The position numbers and the translations under genes are program-made. A model generated the notes under the pieces. It worked only from the letters and a program-made list of their open reading frames with translations, was not told the DNA's origin and did not search any database. From Bacillus sp. Marseille-P3661 (GTDB taxonomy: Bacteria; Bacillota; Bacilli; Bacillales; Bacillaceae_J), in NCBI RefSeq assembly GCF_900240995.1, contig NZ_LT965955.1, forward strand, positions 320,637-384,636: a stretch of DNA of 64,000 nt. Direction: 5' to 3'. The first letter of the stretch is position 1. Every line of letters starts with the position of its first letter. Shown here one piece after another: positions 44,536 to 54,144 of this stretch.

Positions 44536-46071
44536 ATGGATTTAGAAACATTGTTAAGTTATCAATGGGGACTAATGGCTCCAGAGTTTGTGATTCTCGG
44601 CACAGCTACCCTTTTATCACTGCTAGATTTGTTTATGGGTGATAAAAAAAGCAGAAAGCCGTTAGCATGGGTAGGTATTACAGGGATTATCATTGCTTTG
44701 ATTTTCTTAATAACGCAAATCGGCCATGAACCAGCTGATATTTTATTTGGAACCTATCAATTTGATCCATTTGCATTGGCCTTTAAGTTTATCTTCTTAG
44801 TGGGTACGGCGTTTGTTCTATTAATAGGATTAAACTACGAACCAAAAGAAGGCATCGGCCAATATCGTGGTGAATTATATTATTTAATTTTAACAGCTCT
44901 ACTTGGAGCGATGATGATGGCTTCAAGTGCTGATATTATCACGTTATTCATCGGACTTGAAACATTATCAATTTCATCTTATATTCTCGCAGGTATTAAT
45001 AAGAAGAACCTTCATTCAAATGAAGCGGCGATGAAGTATATTATCAATGGTAGTATCGCAACTGCGATCACGCTATTTGGATTAAGCTATATCTATGGTT
45101 TATCAGGATCAACCAATCTATACGAAATCGGTGCAGCCATGGGCAGCATTGCAGATGGTGAACTAGGCTTTTTAGCAGGTCTAGCCTTTATCATTACATT
45201 TGTTGGACTATCATTCAAAATTGCAACGGTTCCGTTTCAAATGTGGGCACCGGATGTATATCAAGGTTCACCAACACCTGTTACTGCATTTTTAAGTGTC
45301 GTTTCAAAAACAGCAGGGTTTGTTATCATTCTTCGTTTATTACTGACTGCGTTTAATAGCGCACCAGGATTAGCTGAAGATGATTTCAATCTACTATGGT
45401 CAATGAAGCCACTGATCGTCGTATTAGCAGCGATCACCATGATTGTCGGTAACACCATTGCACTTCGTCAAACAAATATTAAGCGTATGTTCGCATACTC
45501 TAGTATCGCGCATGCAGGTTATCTATTAGTGCCATTTCTTTCATTATCACCGCTATGGTTTGAAGGCATTTGGTTCTACTTAGTGGCTTATTTATTAATG
45601 AACTTAGGTGCATTTGCAATTTTACAAGTTGTCACAACGAAAGCGGACAGCGAAGAAATCTCAAGCTTTGCCGGCCTTTACCGTCGTGCACCGCTTGCGG
45701 CTGTTGCGATGGCAATCTTCTTACTATCATTAGCAGGTATCCCAGGTACAGCTGGATTCATCGGAAAGCTTAACATTTTCGTTGGAGCGCTAGGACCTGT
45801 TACAACAATGGGCCCATACCCAGGACATTTAGTGCTAGTTAGTATTATGATGGCCACAACCGTTATCTCTTACTTCTACTACTTTAGAGTTATGAAAACA
45901 ATGTTTGTAGGTGGAGCAGCAGCTGTTGCCGAAGAATCCGAAACAAGTGCGAAATTCCAATTACCACTAGGCATCACCATCGTAGTTGCATTATGTGTAA
46001 TCGGAACAATTGCATTCGGAATCTTCCCAAGCCTAGCATTCGACTTCTTCTACACATTATTCGGAATGTAG
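44536..46071 (+). CDS. nuoN: NADH-quinone oxidoreductase subunit N
   Basis: An antiporter-like pump subunit, 511 residues. It shows LFIGLETLSISSYILAG, FKIATVPFQMWAPDVYQGSPTPVTAFLSVVSKTAG and MLLLSLAGIPGTAGFIGK-type segments. It is the last gene of the operon. No nuoE, nuoF or nuoG follows: the next genes are ywzB and ywmB. Confidence 0.97.
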   Translation: MDLETLLSYQWGLMAPEFVILGTATLLSLLDLFMGDKKSRKPLAWVGITGIIIALIFLITQIGHEPADILFGTYQFDPFALAFKFIFLVGTAFVLLIGLNYEPKEGIGQYRGELYYLILTALLGAMMMASSADIITLFIGLETLSISSYILAGINKKNLHSNEAAMKYIINGSIATAITLFGLSYIYGLSGSTNLYEIGAAMGSIADGELGFLAGLAFIITFVGLSFKIATVPFQMWAPDVYQGSPTPVTAFLSVVSKTAGFVIILRLLLTAFNSAPGLAEDDFNLLWSMKPLIVVLAAITMIVGNTIALRQTNIKRMFAYSSIAHAGYLLVPFLSLSPLWFEGIWFYLVAYLLMNLGAFAILQVVTTKADSEEISSFAGLYRRAPLAAVAMAIFLLSLAGIPGTAGFIGKLNIFVGALGPVTTMGPYPGHLVLVSIMMATTVISYFYYFRVMKTMFVGGAAAVAEESETSAKFQLPLGITIVVALCVIGTIAFGIFPSLAFDFFYTLFGM

Positions 46072-46073
46072 GT

Positions 46074-46124
46074 CCACGGGGACAGGTCCCTTGGCCAGGG
46101 AATCACGGGGACGGTTCTCGTGAT
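46074..46124. repeat. pair of dispersed hairpin motifs after nuoN
   Basis: The first, GGGGACAGGTCCC, is centred at 46084. The second, CACGGGGACGGTTCTCGTG with flanking AT pairs (46102-46124), folds into a 10-bp stem with a 3-base loop and two wobbles. The second recurs at 62189 with changed but still complementary ends, and near 54027 in reverse. Confidence 0.65.
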
Positions 46125-46151
46125 ACAAAATGGTTAAGTATTTCTTAAGGG

Positions 46152-46182
46152 GAGACTCGGGCGCGAGTCTCTTCTTTTTTTG
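46152..46182 (+). terminator. terminator of the nuo operon
   Basis: GAGACTCG 46152-46159, loop GGCG, CGAGTCTC 46164-46171, then TTCTTTTTTT. Confidence 0.92.
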
Positions 46183-46530
46183 GGGAGAGGCCAGAGGGAC
46201 AGGTACGTTGACCACATATATAGTGGTTTTGAATTAACTCGAGTATGGGTCTTTTTATAATAGATGCTTTCGGAGCTCTTGTTTGGAAGACCTGTTGGCT
46301 TATTTTAGATACTATTTTTAGAATAATCGCGTCAAAAATGCTATAATGCCCTGTAGGATTACCTTGTATAGGAGTAAGTACATATCAAATTAGTTTCATT
46401 GTCGTAAATTGTATTTTCCGGGAAATAACTAAGGGTAAATTTCCCAACAGAATTAATCAACTTAACACTGAACTATATTTACATTTACATACTAATACAA
46501 TTGATAGAAGAAGGGAAAGGAAGCTGTATA
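46183..46530 (+). other. upstream region of ywzB
   Basis: No gene. It has a GCCAGAGGGACAGGTACG hairpin relative near 46193, then AT-rich sequence. I see no promoter I would defend. Confidence 0.35.
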
Positions 46531-46764
46531 ATGATAGAAAACTTTAGTCAACAAGCAATGGTCAGCATCGTTGTCCATTTAATGTTTTTTTTAATAACTT
46601 GGTGGACGCTGCAAGGAATTCGTATTGATTTGCTAATAAAATCAGGGAAAACGGGTCATGCCAAAGTTCTACTCATATTATTAACAATTGCGATCGGTTC
46701 AGCAGTAAGCAATTTCTTCTTAGATTACTTCTTATGGTCGCAGCAGCTTAGATTCTTCTTCTAA
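46531..46764 (+). CDS. ywzB: DUF1146 membrane protein YwzB
   Basis: A 77-residue protein with two membrane helices (VSIVVHLMFFLITWWTLQ and VLLILLTIAIGSAVSNFFLDYFLW). It matches the DUF1146/YwzB family, which lies between the atp (or nuo) operon and ywmB-murAA across Bacillus. Function unknown. ATG at 46531 lies 7 bases after AAAGGAAG; the in-frame TTG at 46501 is not needed. Confidence 0.9.
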   Translation: MIENFSQQAMVSIVVHLMFFLITWWTLQGIRIDLLIKSGKTGHAKVLLILLTIAIGSAVSNFFLDYFLWSQQLRFFF

Positions 46765-46777
46765 ATAAATACTAAAG

Positions 46778-46808
46778 CGCCAAATTCAAAATGGGTTTGG
46801 TGTTTTCT
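46778..46808 (+). terminator. terminator of ywzB
   Basis: CGCCAAA pairs with TTTGGTG around TTCAAAATGGG, followed by TTTTCTTG. Confidence 0.65.
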
Positions 46809-46890
46809 TGTGTGGAGTAGTGGATAGACAAGGTTAATATGTGCAAGACTGCGTTCTATAGAATGATCTTTTTATTAACTAGATATAGTT

Positions 46891-47003
46891 CTAAGCGGAT
46901 TTCTATATTTGCAATCCGTTTTTTATGATTTATAAGCGGAAATTCAAATTTGTAATCCGAAATTCAGAAATGTAATCCAAAATTAAGATTTGTAAGCGAA
47001 ACG
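46891..47003 (-). repeat. six-module 21-bp array, minus orientation
   Basis: On the minus strand the modules read CGCTTACAAA, GGATTACATT, GGATTACAAA, CGCTTATAAA, GGATTGCAAA and CGCTTAG. Module edges on the plus strand are 46897, 46917, 46938, 46958, 46978 and 46998, so the steps are 20 or 21. It is the same family as the arrays at 23.6, 51.4-52.6 and 53.8 kb, here as a single copy. Confidence 0.85.
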
Positions 47004-47677
47004 TTGGTGAAGGATACAAGCGTCGTTAATCCAAGTATTTTTTGCCCAAGCAAAAAAGAGTAAGACGAAACTTCCCTTAATACGACAAAAAAACCTGTTT
47101 AGAAATAGGTTTCAAAATGGTATTTACAAAGTTATAGTTATTATTTTACCTATCAGCGGGTCCTACTGCCCCCCGCTGACGGATTTATTTTTTCATTCAA
47201 TTTTTCTAAGTAAGATTCCATGATTTGCATTTTTTAAAATCAGTAATACTCTACCTTGATTTCCAACACACATCTAAAACGCAGCAATCGTTCTCTACAC
47301 AACAAATCATGCTCACCCTTAGTAAAACCATTATGAATGAAAATACATCAAATGCAAACGCAATCATTTTTATCTTTCTTTCAAAAATTAACAAAATCAT
47401 CTATGACGACTGATCTTTGAAAACTGCATATCGTTCATCCTTTTAAAATACTCACTTTCTCTCTAAATACAAATGAAAATGTTGGATGATTATATTTCAG
47501 AAAGCCCTCTTGTCGATATCTGACGAGTTCTTCCATGTATGTTGAGTGTTTCTTTGGAAAAAATGTTAGTAAAGAAACATCGTAGGTGACAGACATAAAA
47601 CATACAAAGACAGAGATATCATGGCTGGTATTAAAAATAGAGAAATTACCGCCTAAAAGAAGAGGGAGAGAGTAAAA
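47004..47677 (+). other. gap upstream of ywmB
   Basis: No gene accepted. It has a hairpin AAACCT/AGGTTT near 47089-47112 and a strong hairpin TCAGCGGG 47153-47160 with CCCGCTGA 47172-47179 followed by a T-rich run. The remainder is AT-rich. Confidence 0.4.
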
Positions 47678-48421
47678 GTGAGTAAAAAATTATTAATTTT
47701 GGCACTAATCATAGCTTTTGTTTTTCAAATAAATAATTATGGTAAAACAGAAGGTACAAGCACAATCGAGCCCTTATTTGAAATAGCTGAGGTTATGGAG
47801 AGTCACAACATTGAAATTAATAATTGGAATGTTTACGCCCGTGAAGATATGAAGAGCGTAAATTCGGTTGAAGAGTATGAAACTAAGTTAAATGAACTAA
47901 AGAATAGTTCCCCGAATTTTGTATGGGAAACATCTACTAAAGACGGGATGACTGAAACAATTGGAATATTTGCAAATGCAAAATACAATTTTACAGAAAA
48001 AATTAAATTTGTCGCCTACCCCCATAAAGATAATCTAAATGCGTATCTTATATATGAGCTAAATGGAGAAAAATGGAGTGCGGACCTATGGGGGAAATAC
48101 CTCCCAGTTTTTAATGAAAAAATAGGAAAAATGTTCGAGAAATATCCAATAATATTCTCTTGTGTAAAAGGACAAACAAGTGATATTATGGAAAGTGTTT
48201 TGTATAATCAAGCCCTTACGTATTTAAGTGATTTTGCTGCAGAACCAATTGAAGCATTAAGTGAAGAGACATTTATCTCGGTATCTGCATATACTGAAAA
48301 TTGGAAGAACAACATCCCTGAGAAAAATGAGGAAATGAATATACAAATAGCGTTACGGGAAGGATTGGGCGGTACAACAACGGTTGTAATTGGCACACCA
48401 ATCATAACGTCTGAATATTAA
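47678..48421 (+). CDS. ywmB: YwmB-family protein
   Basis: A 247-residue protein with an N-terminal signal peptide (KKLLILALIIAFVFQINNYG), so probably exported or anchored. The rest follows the YwmB family (PF08680), sometimes described as having a TATA-box-binding-like fold. There is no catalytic motif to name. The start is GTG at 47678 after GAGGGAGAGAG. murAA begins 31 bases after the stop. This ywmB-murAA-spoIID order is conserved in Bacillus. Confidence 0.88.
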   Translation: MSKKLLILALIIAFVFQINNYGKTEGTSTIEPLFEIAEVMESHNIEINNWNVYAREDMKSVNSVEEYETKLNELKNSSPNFVWETSTKDGMTETIGIFANAKYNFTEKIKFVAYPHKDNLNAYLIYELNGEKWSADLWGKYLPVFNEKIGKMFEKYPIIFSCVKGQTSDIMESVLYNQALTYLSDFAAEPIEALSEETFISVSAYTENWKNNIPEKNEEMNIQIALREGLGGTTTVVIGTPIITSEY

Positions 48422-48452
48422 TATATAGAAATTGGACGCGGAGGGGAATACC

Positions 48453-49763
48453 TTGGATAAAATCATCGTCCGTGGTGGTAGGCAGTTGTCAGGTACTGTC
48501 AAAGTAGAAGGGGCAAAAAATGCTGTACTGCCTGTCATCGCAGCAAGTTTACTCGCTAGTGAAGGAAAAAGTGTCATTGAAGACGTGCCTTCTCTTGCAG
48601 ATGTTTACACAATAAACGAAGTATTACGTTGTTTGAATGCCGAAGTTGTTTTTGAAAATAACTCCATTCACGTAGATGCTTCTAAGCCTTTAAAAACAGA
48701 AGCACCTTTTGAATATGTTCGAAAGATGCGGGCCTCCGTTTTAGTAATGGGTTCATTGCTAGCTCGTGTAGGTCACGCACGCGTTGCATTGCCTGGAGGA
48801 TGTGCGATTGGGTCTCGCCCGATTGACCAGCATTTGAAAGGTTTCGAAGCAATGGGAGCTAAGGTAACCGTGGGTAATGGCTATATAGAAGCGAAAGCCA
48901 ACGGCCGTTTACGCGGTGCAAAAGTTTATTTAGACTTCCCAAGCGTAGGTGCAACTGAAAATATTATGATGGCTGCAACCCTTGCAAAAGGAACAACCGT
49001 AATCGAAAATGTTGCCAAAGAGCCTGAAATCGTTGACTTAGCAAACTTCTTAAACTCAATGGGAGCTAAGGTTCGCGGTGCAGGAACGGGCACGATTCGC
49101 ATTGAAGGTGTCGACAAGCTTCATGGAACTCGTCACACGATCATTCCAGACCGAGTTGAAGCGGGAACATTTATGATTGCAGCTGCCATTACAAAAGGTG
49201 ATATCATTGTTAAAGGCGCTGTCCCTGAACATTTAACTGCATTAATTGCAAAAATGGAAGAGATGGGTGTCCGTTTTGAGGAAGTAAAAGATGGTATTCG
49301 TGTAATCGGGCCTGAAAAATTAAAGGCTGTAGATTTAAAAACGATGCCGTATCCTGGTTTTCCAACTGATATGCAAGCACAAATGATGACATTATTATTA
49401 CGTGCTGAAGGATCAGGTGTTATTACCGAAACAGTTTTCGAAAATCGTTTTATGCATGTTGAAGAATTCCGCCGTATGAACGGTGATATTAAAATCGAAG
49501 GACGTTCTGCTATTATTAACGGTCCTGTCAATCTTCAAGGTGCAGAAGTATCAGCAACAGATCTTCGCGCTGCAGCAGCCCTTATTTTAGCCGGCTTAGT
49601 AGCCGATGGCTATACACGTGTTGTTGAACTTAAACATTTAGATCGCGGCTATGTTAACTTTGCTGAAAAATTAGCAAGCCTTGGTGCTGATATTGAACGT
49701 ATTAATGAAGAAAGCGTCAATAACAACGTAATTAAAGTGAACTTTAAATCAAATCTTGCATAG
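48453..49763 (+). CDS. murAA: UDP-N-acetylglucosamine 1-carboxyvinyltransferase, main paralogue
   Basis: First committed step of peptidoglycan synthesis. The 436 residues start [26 protein letters not shown]; the PEP-binding Cys117 lies in [14 protein letters not shown]. Cysteine at this place means fosfomycin sensitivity is expected. The start is TTG at 48453, 7 bases after GGAGGGG; a TTG at 48432 would lie upstream of that site. This is the second MurA in the window, and synteny with spoIID makes it murAA. Confidence 0.97.
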   Translation: MDKIIVRGGRQLSGTVKVEGAKNAVLPVIAASLLASEGKSVIEDVPSLADVYTINEVLRCLNAEVVFENNSIHVDASKPLKTEAPFEYVRKMRASVLVMGSLLARVGHARVALPGGCAIGSRPIDQHLKGFEAMGAKVTVGNGYIEAKANGRLRGAKVYLDFPSVGATENIMMAATLAKGTTVIENVAKEPEIVDLANFLNSMGAKVRGAGTGTIRIEGVDKLHGTRHTIIPDRVEAGTFMIAAAITKGDIIVKGAVPEHLTALIAKMEEMGVRFEEVKDGIRVIGPEKLKAVDLKTMPYPGFPTDMQAQMMTLLLRAEGSGVITETVFENRFMHVEEFRRMNGDIKIEGRSAIINGPVNLQGAEVSATDLRAAAALILAGLVADGYTRVVELKHLDRGYVNFAEKLASLGADIERINEESVNNNVIKVNFKSNLA

Positions 49764-49770
49764 TTATCTA

Positions 49771-49799
49771 AAAGGAGCCTTCGCATAAGGTTCCTTTTT
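49771..49799 (+). terminator. terminator of ywmB-murAA
   Basis: AAAGGAGCCTT 49771-49781, loop CGCAT, AAGGTTCCTTT 49787-49797 (one wobble), then TT. Confidence 0.85.
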
Positions 49800-50097
49800 A
49801 ATTTACTGTGCAACTTATATGTTTTTTAATGGAGTAGGGCATGGTTTTTTATACATATGGTAAATTCCTATAGATTGCCGCATTAAAGCAGTGCCATAAT
49901 AGTGCGTTTTATTGAAGTATATTCAGTAGTTTCAATGAACATGCCTAATGGATTGCTACTAAGTACCCATTTTGTTATAAAACTGTAGGATTACCATGTC
50001 CCAGCACAACGTCAAAATCTGTAAAAATAATGTTCTAATACCTTGTCCATCCCCATAAATTTAAGTATAGTCACTATTTTTGATGGAGGATGAGTTC
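49800..50097 (+). other. upstream region of spoIID
   Basis: No gene. CATAAATT at 50054-50061 resembles a sigma-E -10 (spoIID is sigma-E dependent in B. subtilis), but I find no good -35 for it. Confidence 0.3.
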
Positions 50098-51135
50098 ATG
50101 AAACGTATGAAGCCGCTATTTATTATGCTAACCTCACTATTTGCTATCATTATCTTAATACCAACTTTACTAGTCTTACCCTTTTCAAAAGAAAAAAATA
50201 CATTAGAAGTGAATAATGGCAATCAATCGCAAAATTCACAAGCGATAGAGACTACAGCTTCTCCGCAGCAGCCTGCATTAGAAGTGGCTGTATACAGAAG
50301 TCATACAAAGCAAATTGACAATATTCCGTTAGAGGAATATGTAAAAGGCGTTGTTGCATCTGAAATGCCTGCTGAATTTGCAATTGAAGCATTAAAGGCC
50401 CAGTCATTAACGGCGCGAACATATATAGTTAAACAATTATTAAATGCTGAAAAAATCGGCACACCAGAAGGCTCTGATGTAACCGATACAGTCACGCATC
50501 AAGTTTATAAAAGTCCCGAGGAGCTAAAAGCGCTATGGGGTGCTGCTAATTATGAATGGAAAATGGCGCGCATTACGGAAGCTGTGAATGCTACTAAAGG
50601 CCAAATCATCACCTATGAAGGAGAGCCAATTACGGCATCATTTTTTTCAACAAGCAATGGCTATACCGAAAACTCAGAGGACTACTGGAAAAATCCATTT
50701 CCATACTTACGCAGTGTTGAAAGCCCGTGGGACACTGAGTCCCCAAAATTTTCCGATCGAGTGGTGATGCCTGTGGCTCAATTTGAGAAGAAATTAGGTG
50801 TAAAGGTAGAATCACCTTCAGTCGGTAAAATCGTCGAGCGTACGGCCGGAAACCGAGTTTCTAAGGTGGATATCAATGGAAAGTCATTTGAAGGCCGCGA
50901 AGTTCGTGAAAAACTAGACTTAAAATCAAGCGACTTCACTTGGAAACGCCAAGGCGACAACATTGTGATCACAACAAAAGGCTACGGTCACGGCGTTGGC
51001 ATGAGCCAATATGGCGCCAATGGTATGGCAACAGAAGGCAAATCATTCACTGATATAATTGCTCATTATTATAAAGGAACAAAAATTTCAAGCGTTGAGC
51101 CTTATTTGCAAGATGTGATTGTAGCGAAGAAGTAA
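50098..51135 (+). CDS. spoIID: stage II sporulation protein D
   Basis: A membrane-anchored lytic transglycosylase of the engulfment DMP complex. The 345 residues have an N-terminal membrane helix ([21 protein letters not shown]) and the SpoIID domain with [16 protein letters not shown] near residue 75, the catalytic glutamate in [17 protein letters not shown], and [18 protein letters not shown] near the C-terminus. ATG at 50098 lies 7 bases after GGAGGATG; the ATG at 50080 is upstream of it. Confidence 0.97.
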   Translation: MKRMKPLFIMLTSLFAIIILIPTLLVLPFSKEKNTLEVNNGNQSQNSQAIETTASPQQPALEVAVYRSHTKQIDNIPLEEYVKGVVASEMPAEFAIEALKAQSLTARTYIVKQLLNAEKIGTPEGSDVTDTVTHQVYKSPEELKALWGAANYEWKMARITEAVNATKGQIITYEGEPITASFFSTSNGYTENSEDYWKNPFPYLRSVESPWDTESPKFSDRVVMPVAQFEKKLGVKVESPSVGKIVERTAGNRVSKVDINGKSFEGREVREKLDLKSSDFTWKRQGDNIVITTKGYGHGVGMSQYGANGMATEGKSFTDIIAHYYKGTKISSVEPYLQDVIVAKK

Positions 51136-51178
51136 ACTAGCTGTTGTGCAGTGAGGGTATATGCGGTTAGCCATGATA

Positions 51179-51218
51179 AGAGCCTGTTCTCCAGTTTGTA
51201 GGAGAACAGGCTCTTTCT
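51179..51218 (+). terminator. terminator of spoIID
   Basis: Perfect 14-bp stem AGAGCCTGTTCTCC (51179-51192) with GGAGAACAGGCTCT (51201-51214), then TTCTG. A close relative lies at 54066. Confidence 0.9.
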
Positions 51219-51380
51219 GTAATATGTAAAGGGCAAGCAGTATGTGCAGCGTGTTGGAGGTATAAATGAGATGGCATGCTTGGATTAGGTTGGAGCTTAG
51301 TAATAGTAGTTTGCCTTGATTATATGCTTGGCTTGATATTGCGTTTGGCATGATAATGCGCTTCGCATGATAATATGTTT
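51219..51380 (+). other. lead-in to the 51.4-52.6 kb repeats
   Basis: No gene. Short near-repeats (TATGCTTGGCTTGATA, TGCGTTTGGCATGATA, TGCGCTTCGCATGATA) run from about 51320 to 51380. Confidence 0.4.
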
Positions 51381-52640
51381 CGCTTAGAAATCGCAATTTT
51401 GGATTACAAGCTCTCCAATTCCGATTACAAATCAGAAATTCGGATTATAAAGTGCCGAATTTGGACTAGAAACAATTAAAATCCGCTTAGAAGCTAAATA
51501 GTGAATGAACGGCCATTGTATAAAATTGTGAGAAACAGTGCTCGTATGCGGATTAATGCAAAAGTAGATAGGCTGCGCAAGATTGAAACGATCGAAACAT
51601 GACAGAAAGCAAAAACAAAGCATAGTTTGTATGATAAAAACCGGCCTTTTCATTCAATAAAATAGCAGAAGTTAAAGCACTGGGGGCCTGCTCTGCTAGG
51701 TAAGAGCTTTCCGTAGTCAAAATGCTCCCACATTAGGAGCGATTTTCCGTTTCGCTTAGAAATCGCAATTTTGGATTATAAGTTCGTCAATTCCGCTTAC
51801 AAATCAGAAATTTGGATTATAAAGTGCCGAATTTGGACAAGAACCTATTAAAATCCGCTTAGAAGCTAAATAGTGAATGAACGGCCATCGTATAAAATTG
51901 TGAGAAACGCTGCTCGTATGCGGATTCATGCAAAAATAGATAGAATGCGCAAGATTAGTACGATCAAAACATGACAGAAATCCAAAACAAAGTCTAGTTT
52001 GTATGATAAAAACCGGCTTTTCATTCAATAAAAAGTAACCTCGGCAGAGCAGCAACTAAAGCACAGAGAGCCTGGTCTGCTAGGTAGGAGCTTTCCCTAG
52101 TCAGAATGCTCCCACATTAGGAGCGATTTATACGTTTCGCTTAGAAATCGCGCTTTTGGATTATAAGTTCGCTAATTCCGCTTACAAATCAGAAATTTGG
52201 ATTATAAACTGCCGAATTTGGACTAGAAACTATCAAAATCCGCTTAGAAACTAAATAGTGAATGAAGGGCCATCGTATAAAGATGGGTGATACGCCGTTC
52301 GTGTGCGGATTCATGCAAAAGTAGATAGGATGCGCAAGATTGAAACACGACAGAAAGCGAAAAACAAAGCAAAGTTTGGATGATAAAAGCCGGCTTTTCA
52401 TTCAATAAAAAAGCAGAAGGTTAAAGTGCAGAGGCCCCGCTCTGCTAGGTAGGAGCTTTTTCCCTAGTCAAAATGCGCCCTCAATAGGAGCGATTATCCG
52501 TTTCGATTAGAAATCGCGATTTTGGATTACAACTTCTCCAATTCAGCTTACAAAACAAAAATTTGGATTATAAACTGCCGAATTCGGACAAGAACCTGCG
52601 CAAATCCGCTCAGAAAATAATTCACTAGCTGTACTTAAAG
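51381..52640 (+). repeat. tandem of four 366-385-bp units, each with a six-module 21-bp array
   Basis: Arrays start at 51381, 51753, 52138 and 52504. In the first, modules start at 51381 (CGCTTAGAAA), 51401 (GGATTACAAG), 51422 (CGATTACAAA), 51442 (GGATTATAAA), 51463 (GGACTAGAAA) and 51484 (CGCTTAGAAG). That spans 103 bases, the same as the arrays at 23.6 kb. Between arrays a different filler repeats (GTGAATGAACGGCCAT, GCTCCCACATTAGGAGCGAT). Short open frames ending in YNPNF on the minus strand are translations of these modules, not genes. Confidence 0.92.
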
Positions 52641-52702
52641 ACAGCAGGAATTGACAGGCATGCCGCAGAATTTTAATCGTAAACGCGATAGGAGTTGAGA
52701 TC

Positions 52703-53692
52703 ATGATAAAAAAACACAGAAAAATACCGATCAAGGCCGTTAAACTTGAATCACTACTAAGGCGACTAACATTTAATTATCCAAACAGGCAAAGAATTGA
52801 AGATGAATTAGCAATGTCTTTAGCGGGTTACCGTGGTCAACAATCATTAGATTATTATATAAGTTTTCTGGACGAGCAAAAGTACCTCATTCTTCATGAT
52901 GTTAGACTTCATTTTAAAGACAATTATTATTTTCAAATGGATACGGTAATAGTATGTTCCAGTTTTATAGTCATCGCAGAAGTCAAAAACATGCTAGGTG
53001 AACTCTATTATGATTATGCACACCATCAACTTGTTCGAACATTAAATGAAAAAGTGGAAGGATTTGAAGATCCTGTTCTGCAGGTAGACCGTCAGCGGCT
53101 CCAATTTAAATACTGGTTACAGAAAAATAAACTGCCTTTTATTCCGATTGAACCACTAGTTGTGAACAGCAATTCTTCGGCAATACTTAAAATTGATCCT
53201 CAATATCAAAAATTTCTCCAACATGTCATTCGTATTCCAAAATTCCCTTTTAAAATAGAAAGCATTGCAAACACACATAAGAAAGAGTGTATGAATGCAA
53301 CAGATTTAAAAAAGATAACTCGCTTATTAATAAGTCAGCATGTGCCTGAAGATCCTAATATGATAAAAAAATTCAATATTAATCGATCCGAGATCTTAAT
53401 GGGTGTCCAATGTCCTACTTGTAATAAATTACCCCTCCAACGGCAGCGTGGAACATGGTATTGTTCAAGTTGTAAGAAAGGATACAAGAATGCTCATTTA
53501 CAAGCGATTAAGGATTATTCAATGCTTATAGATGATAAAATTAACAATGAAAAGTTACGTAGTATTTTACATCTATCTTCGAAATCTGTTGCTAGTAAAA
53601 TGCTAGTTTCATTAAAATTTAAGCAATCTGGAGGGCGGAAAAATCGCACCTATATCCTTCCGAAACCACATGAATGGGATGAAACTAAATAA
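52703..53692 (+). CDS. NERD-domain protein with zinc ribbon
   Basis: A 329-residue protein with a nuclease-related (NERD) domain at about residues 45-150: GYRGQQSLDYYI, MDTVIVCSSFIVIAEVKNM (Asp80, Glu93, Lys95 fit a restriction-endonuclease-like D-ExK centre). A zinc ribbon follows, with Cys237, Cys240, Cys254 and Cys257 (CPTC, CSSC), then a basic helix-rich tail. It is probably a DNA-acting cytoplasmic protein; the target is unknown. It is isolated between two repeat blocks, which with the unusual context suggests a later arrival. The ATG follows GATAGGAGTTGAG. Confidence 0.82.
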   Translation: MIKKHRKIPIKAVKLESLLRRLTFNYPNRQRIEDELAMSLAGYRGQQSLDYYISFLDEQKYLILHDVRLHFKDNYYFQMDTVIVCSSFIVIAEVKNMLGELYYDYAHHQLVRTLNEKVEGFEDPVLQVDRQRLQFKYWLQKNKLPFIPIEPLVVNSNSSAILKIDPQYQKFLQHVIRIPKFPFKIESIANTHKKECMNATDLKKITRLLISQHVPEDPNMIKKFNINRSEILMGVQCPTCNKLPLQRQRGTWYCSSCKKGYKNAHLQAIKDYSMLIDDKINNEKLRSILHLSSKSVASKMLVSLKFKQSGGRKNRTYILPKPHEWDETK

Positions 53693-53773
53693 ACTCCAAC
53701 AGAGCACTTTTTTTGTAGACAACGTCTTATAATTAAAACTCTGGAGCATACACAAACCTCAGGCGATTTGCCT
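53693..53773 (+). other. downstream of the NERD gene
   Basis: No gene and no strong terminator. Confidence 0.3.
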
Positions 53774-53930
53774 TTCGCTTAGAAATCTCAAATTCGGCTT
53801 ATAAATGCTACAATTCCGCTTACAAATCAAAAATTCGGATTATAAATTGCAGTATTTGGATTAGAAACATGAAACTACGCTTGCAACCAATTTATTGAAT
53901 GAACTGCCATTGTATAAATCTAGTGTGGGG
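53774..53930 (+). repeat. six-module 21-bp array, single copy
   Basis: Modules start at 53776 (CGCTTAGAAA), 53796 (GGCTTATAAA), 53817 (CGCTTACAAA), 53837 (GGATTATAAA), 53858 (GGATTAGAAA) and 53878 (CGCTTGCAAC). Its right flank TGAATGAACTGCCATTGTAT matches the filler that follows the arrays at 51.4-52.6 kb, so these share descent beyond the modules. Confidence 0.88.
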
Positions 53931-54026
53931 CAAAATTTTCAGAGTGTAAGCCATATAAAGCTGAAGATAATAGATATATATCACTAATAAACAGCACAAG
54001 ATTACTATTAGAACGAAACATTTTAA

Positions 54027-54047
54027 GCGGGAGAACCGTCCCCGTGC
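54027..54047 (-). repeat. GGGGACGGTTCTC dispersed hairpin
   Basis: On the minus strand GCACGGGGACGGTTCTCCCG; same family as 46102 and 62189. Confidence 0.6.
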
Positions 54048-54065
54048 ATTCTATGTAAAATAAGA

Positions 54066-54117
54066 GCCTGTCCTCCAGTACGCAGCAAGATAGCGCATTG
54101 GAGGACAGGCCATTTTT
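54066..54117. terminator. hairpin downstream of the minus-strand nuclease-like gene
   Basis: Perfect 12-bp stem GCCTGTCCTCCA (54066-54077) with TGGAGGACAGGC (54099-54110). On the plus strand CATTTTTTT follows. The minus strand carries a weaker T-rich run. The sequence is close to the spoIID terminator. Confidence 0.7.
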
Positions 54118-54144
54118 TTAAGTAATATGCGGAGAGCTTTAGCA

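Noticed and set aside
47225..47413. Plus-strand frame of 62 codons upstream of ywmB
   Set aside because: TTG start without ribosome binding site, AT-rich composition giving Ile/Asn/Ser-rich sequence.
47413..47440. GATCTTTGAAAACTG, similar to sequence in rRNA operon spacers
   Set aside because: No rRNA or tRNA sequence nearby; the match is short and the region otherwise AT-rich.
51432..52734. Minus-strand frames of 63-83 codons ending in YNPNF
   Set aside because: They arise from the module arrays and their filler. They are similar to each other only because the DNA is repeated, and they lack translation signals.
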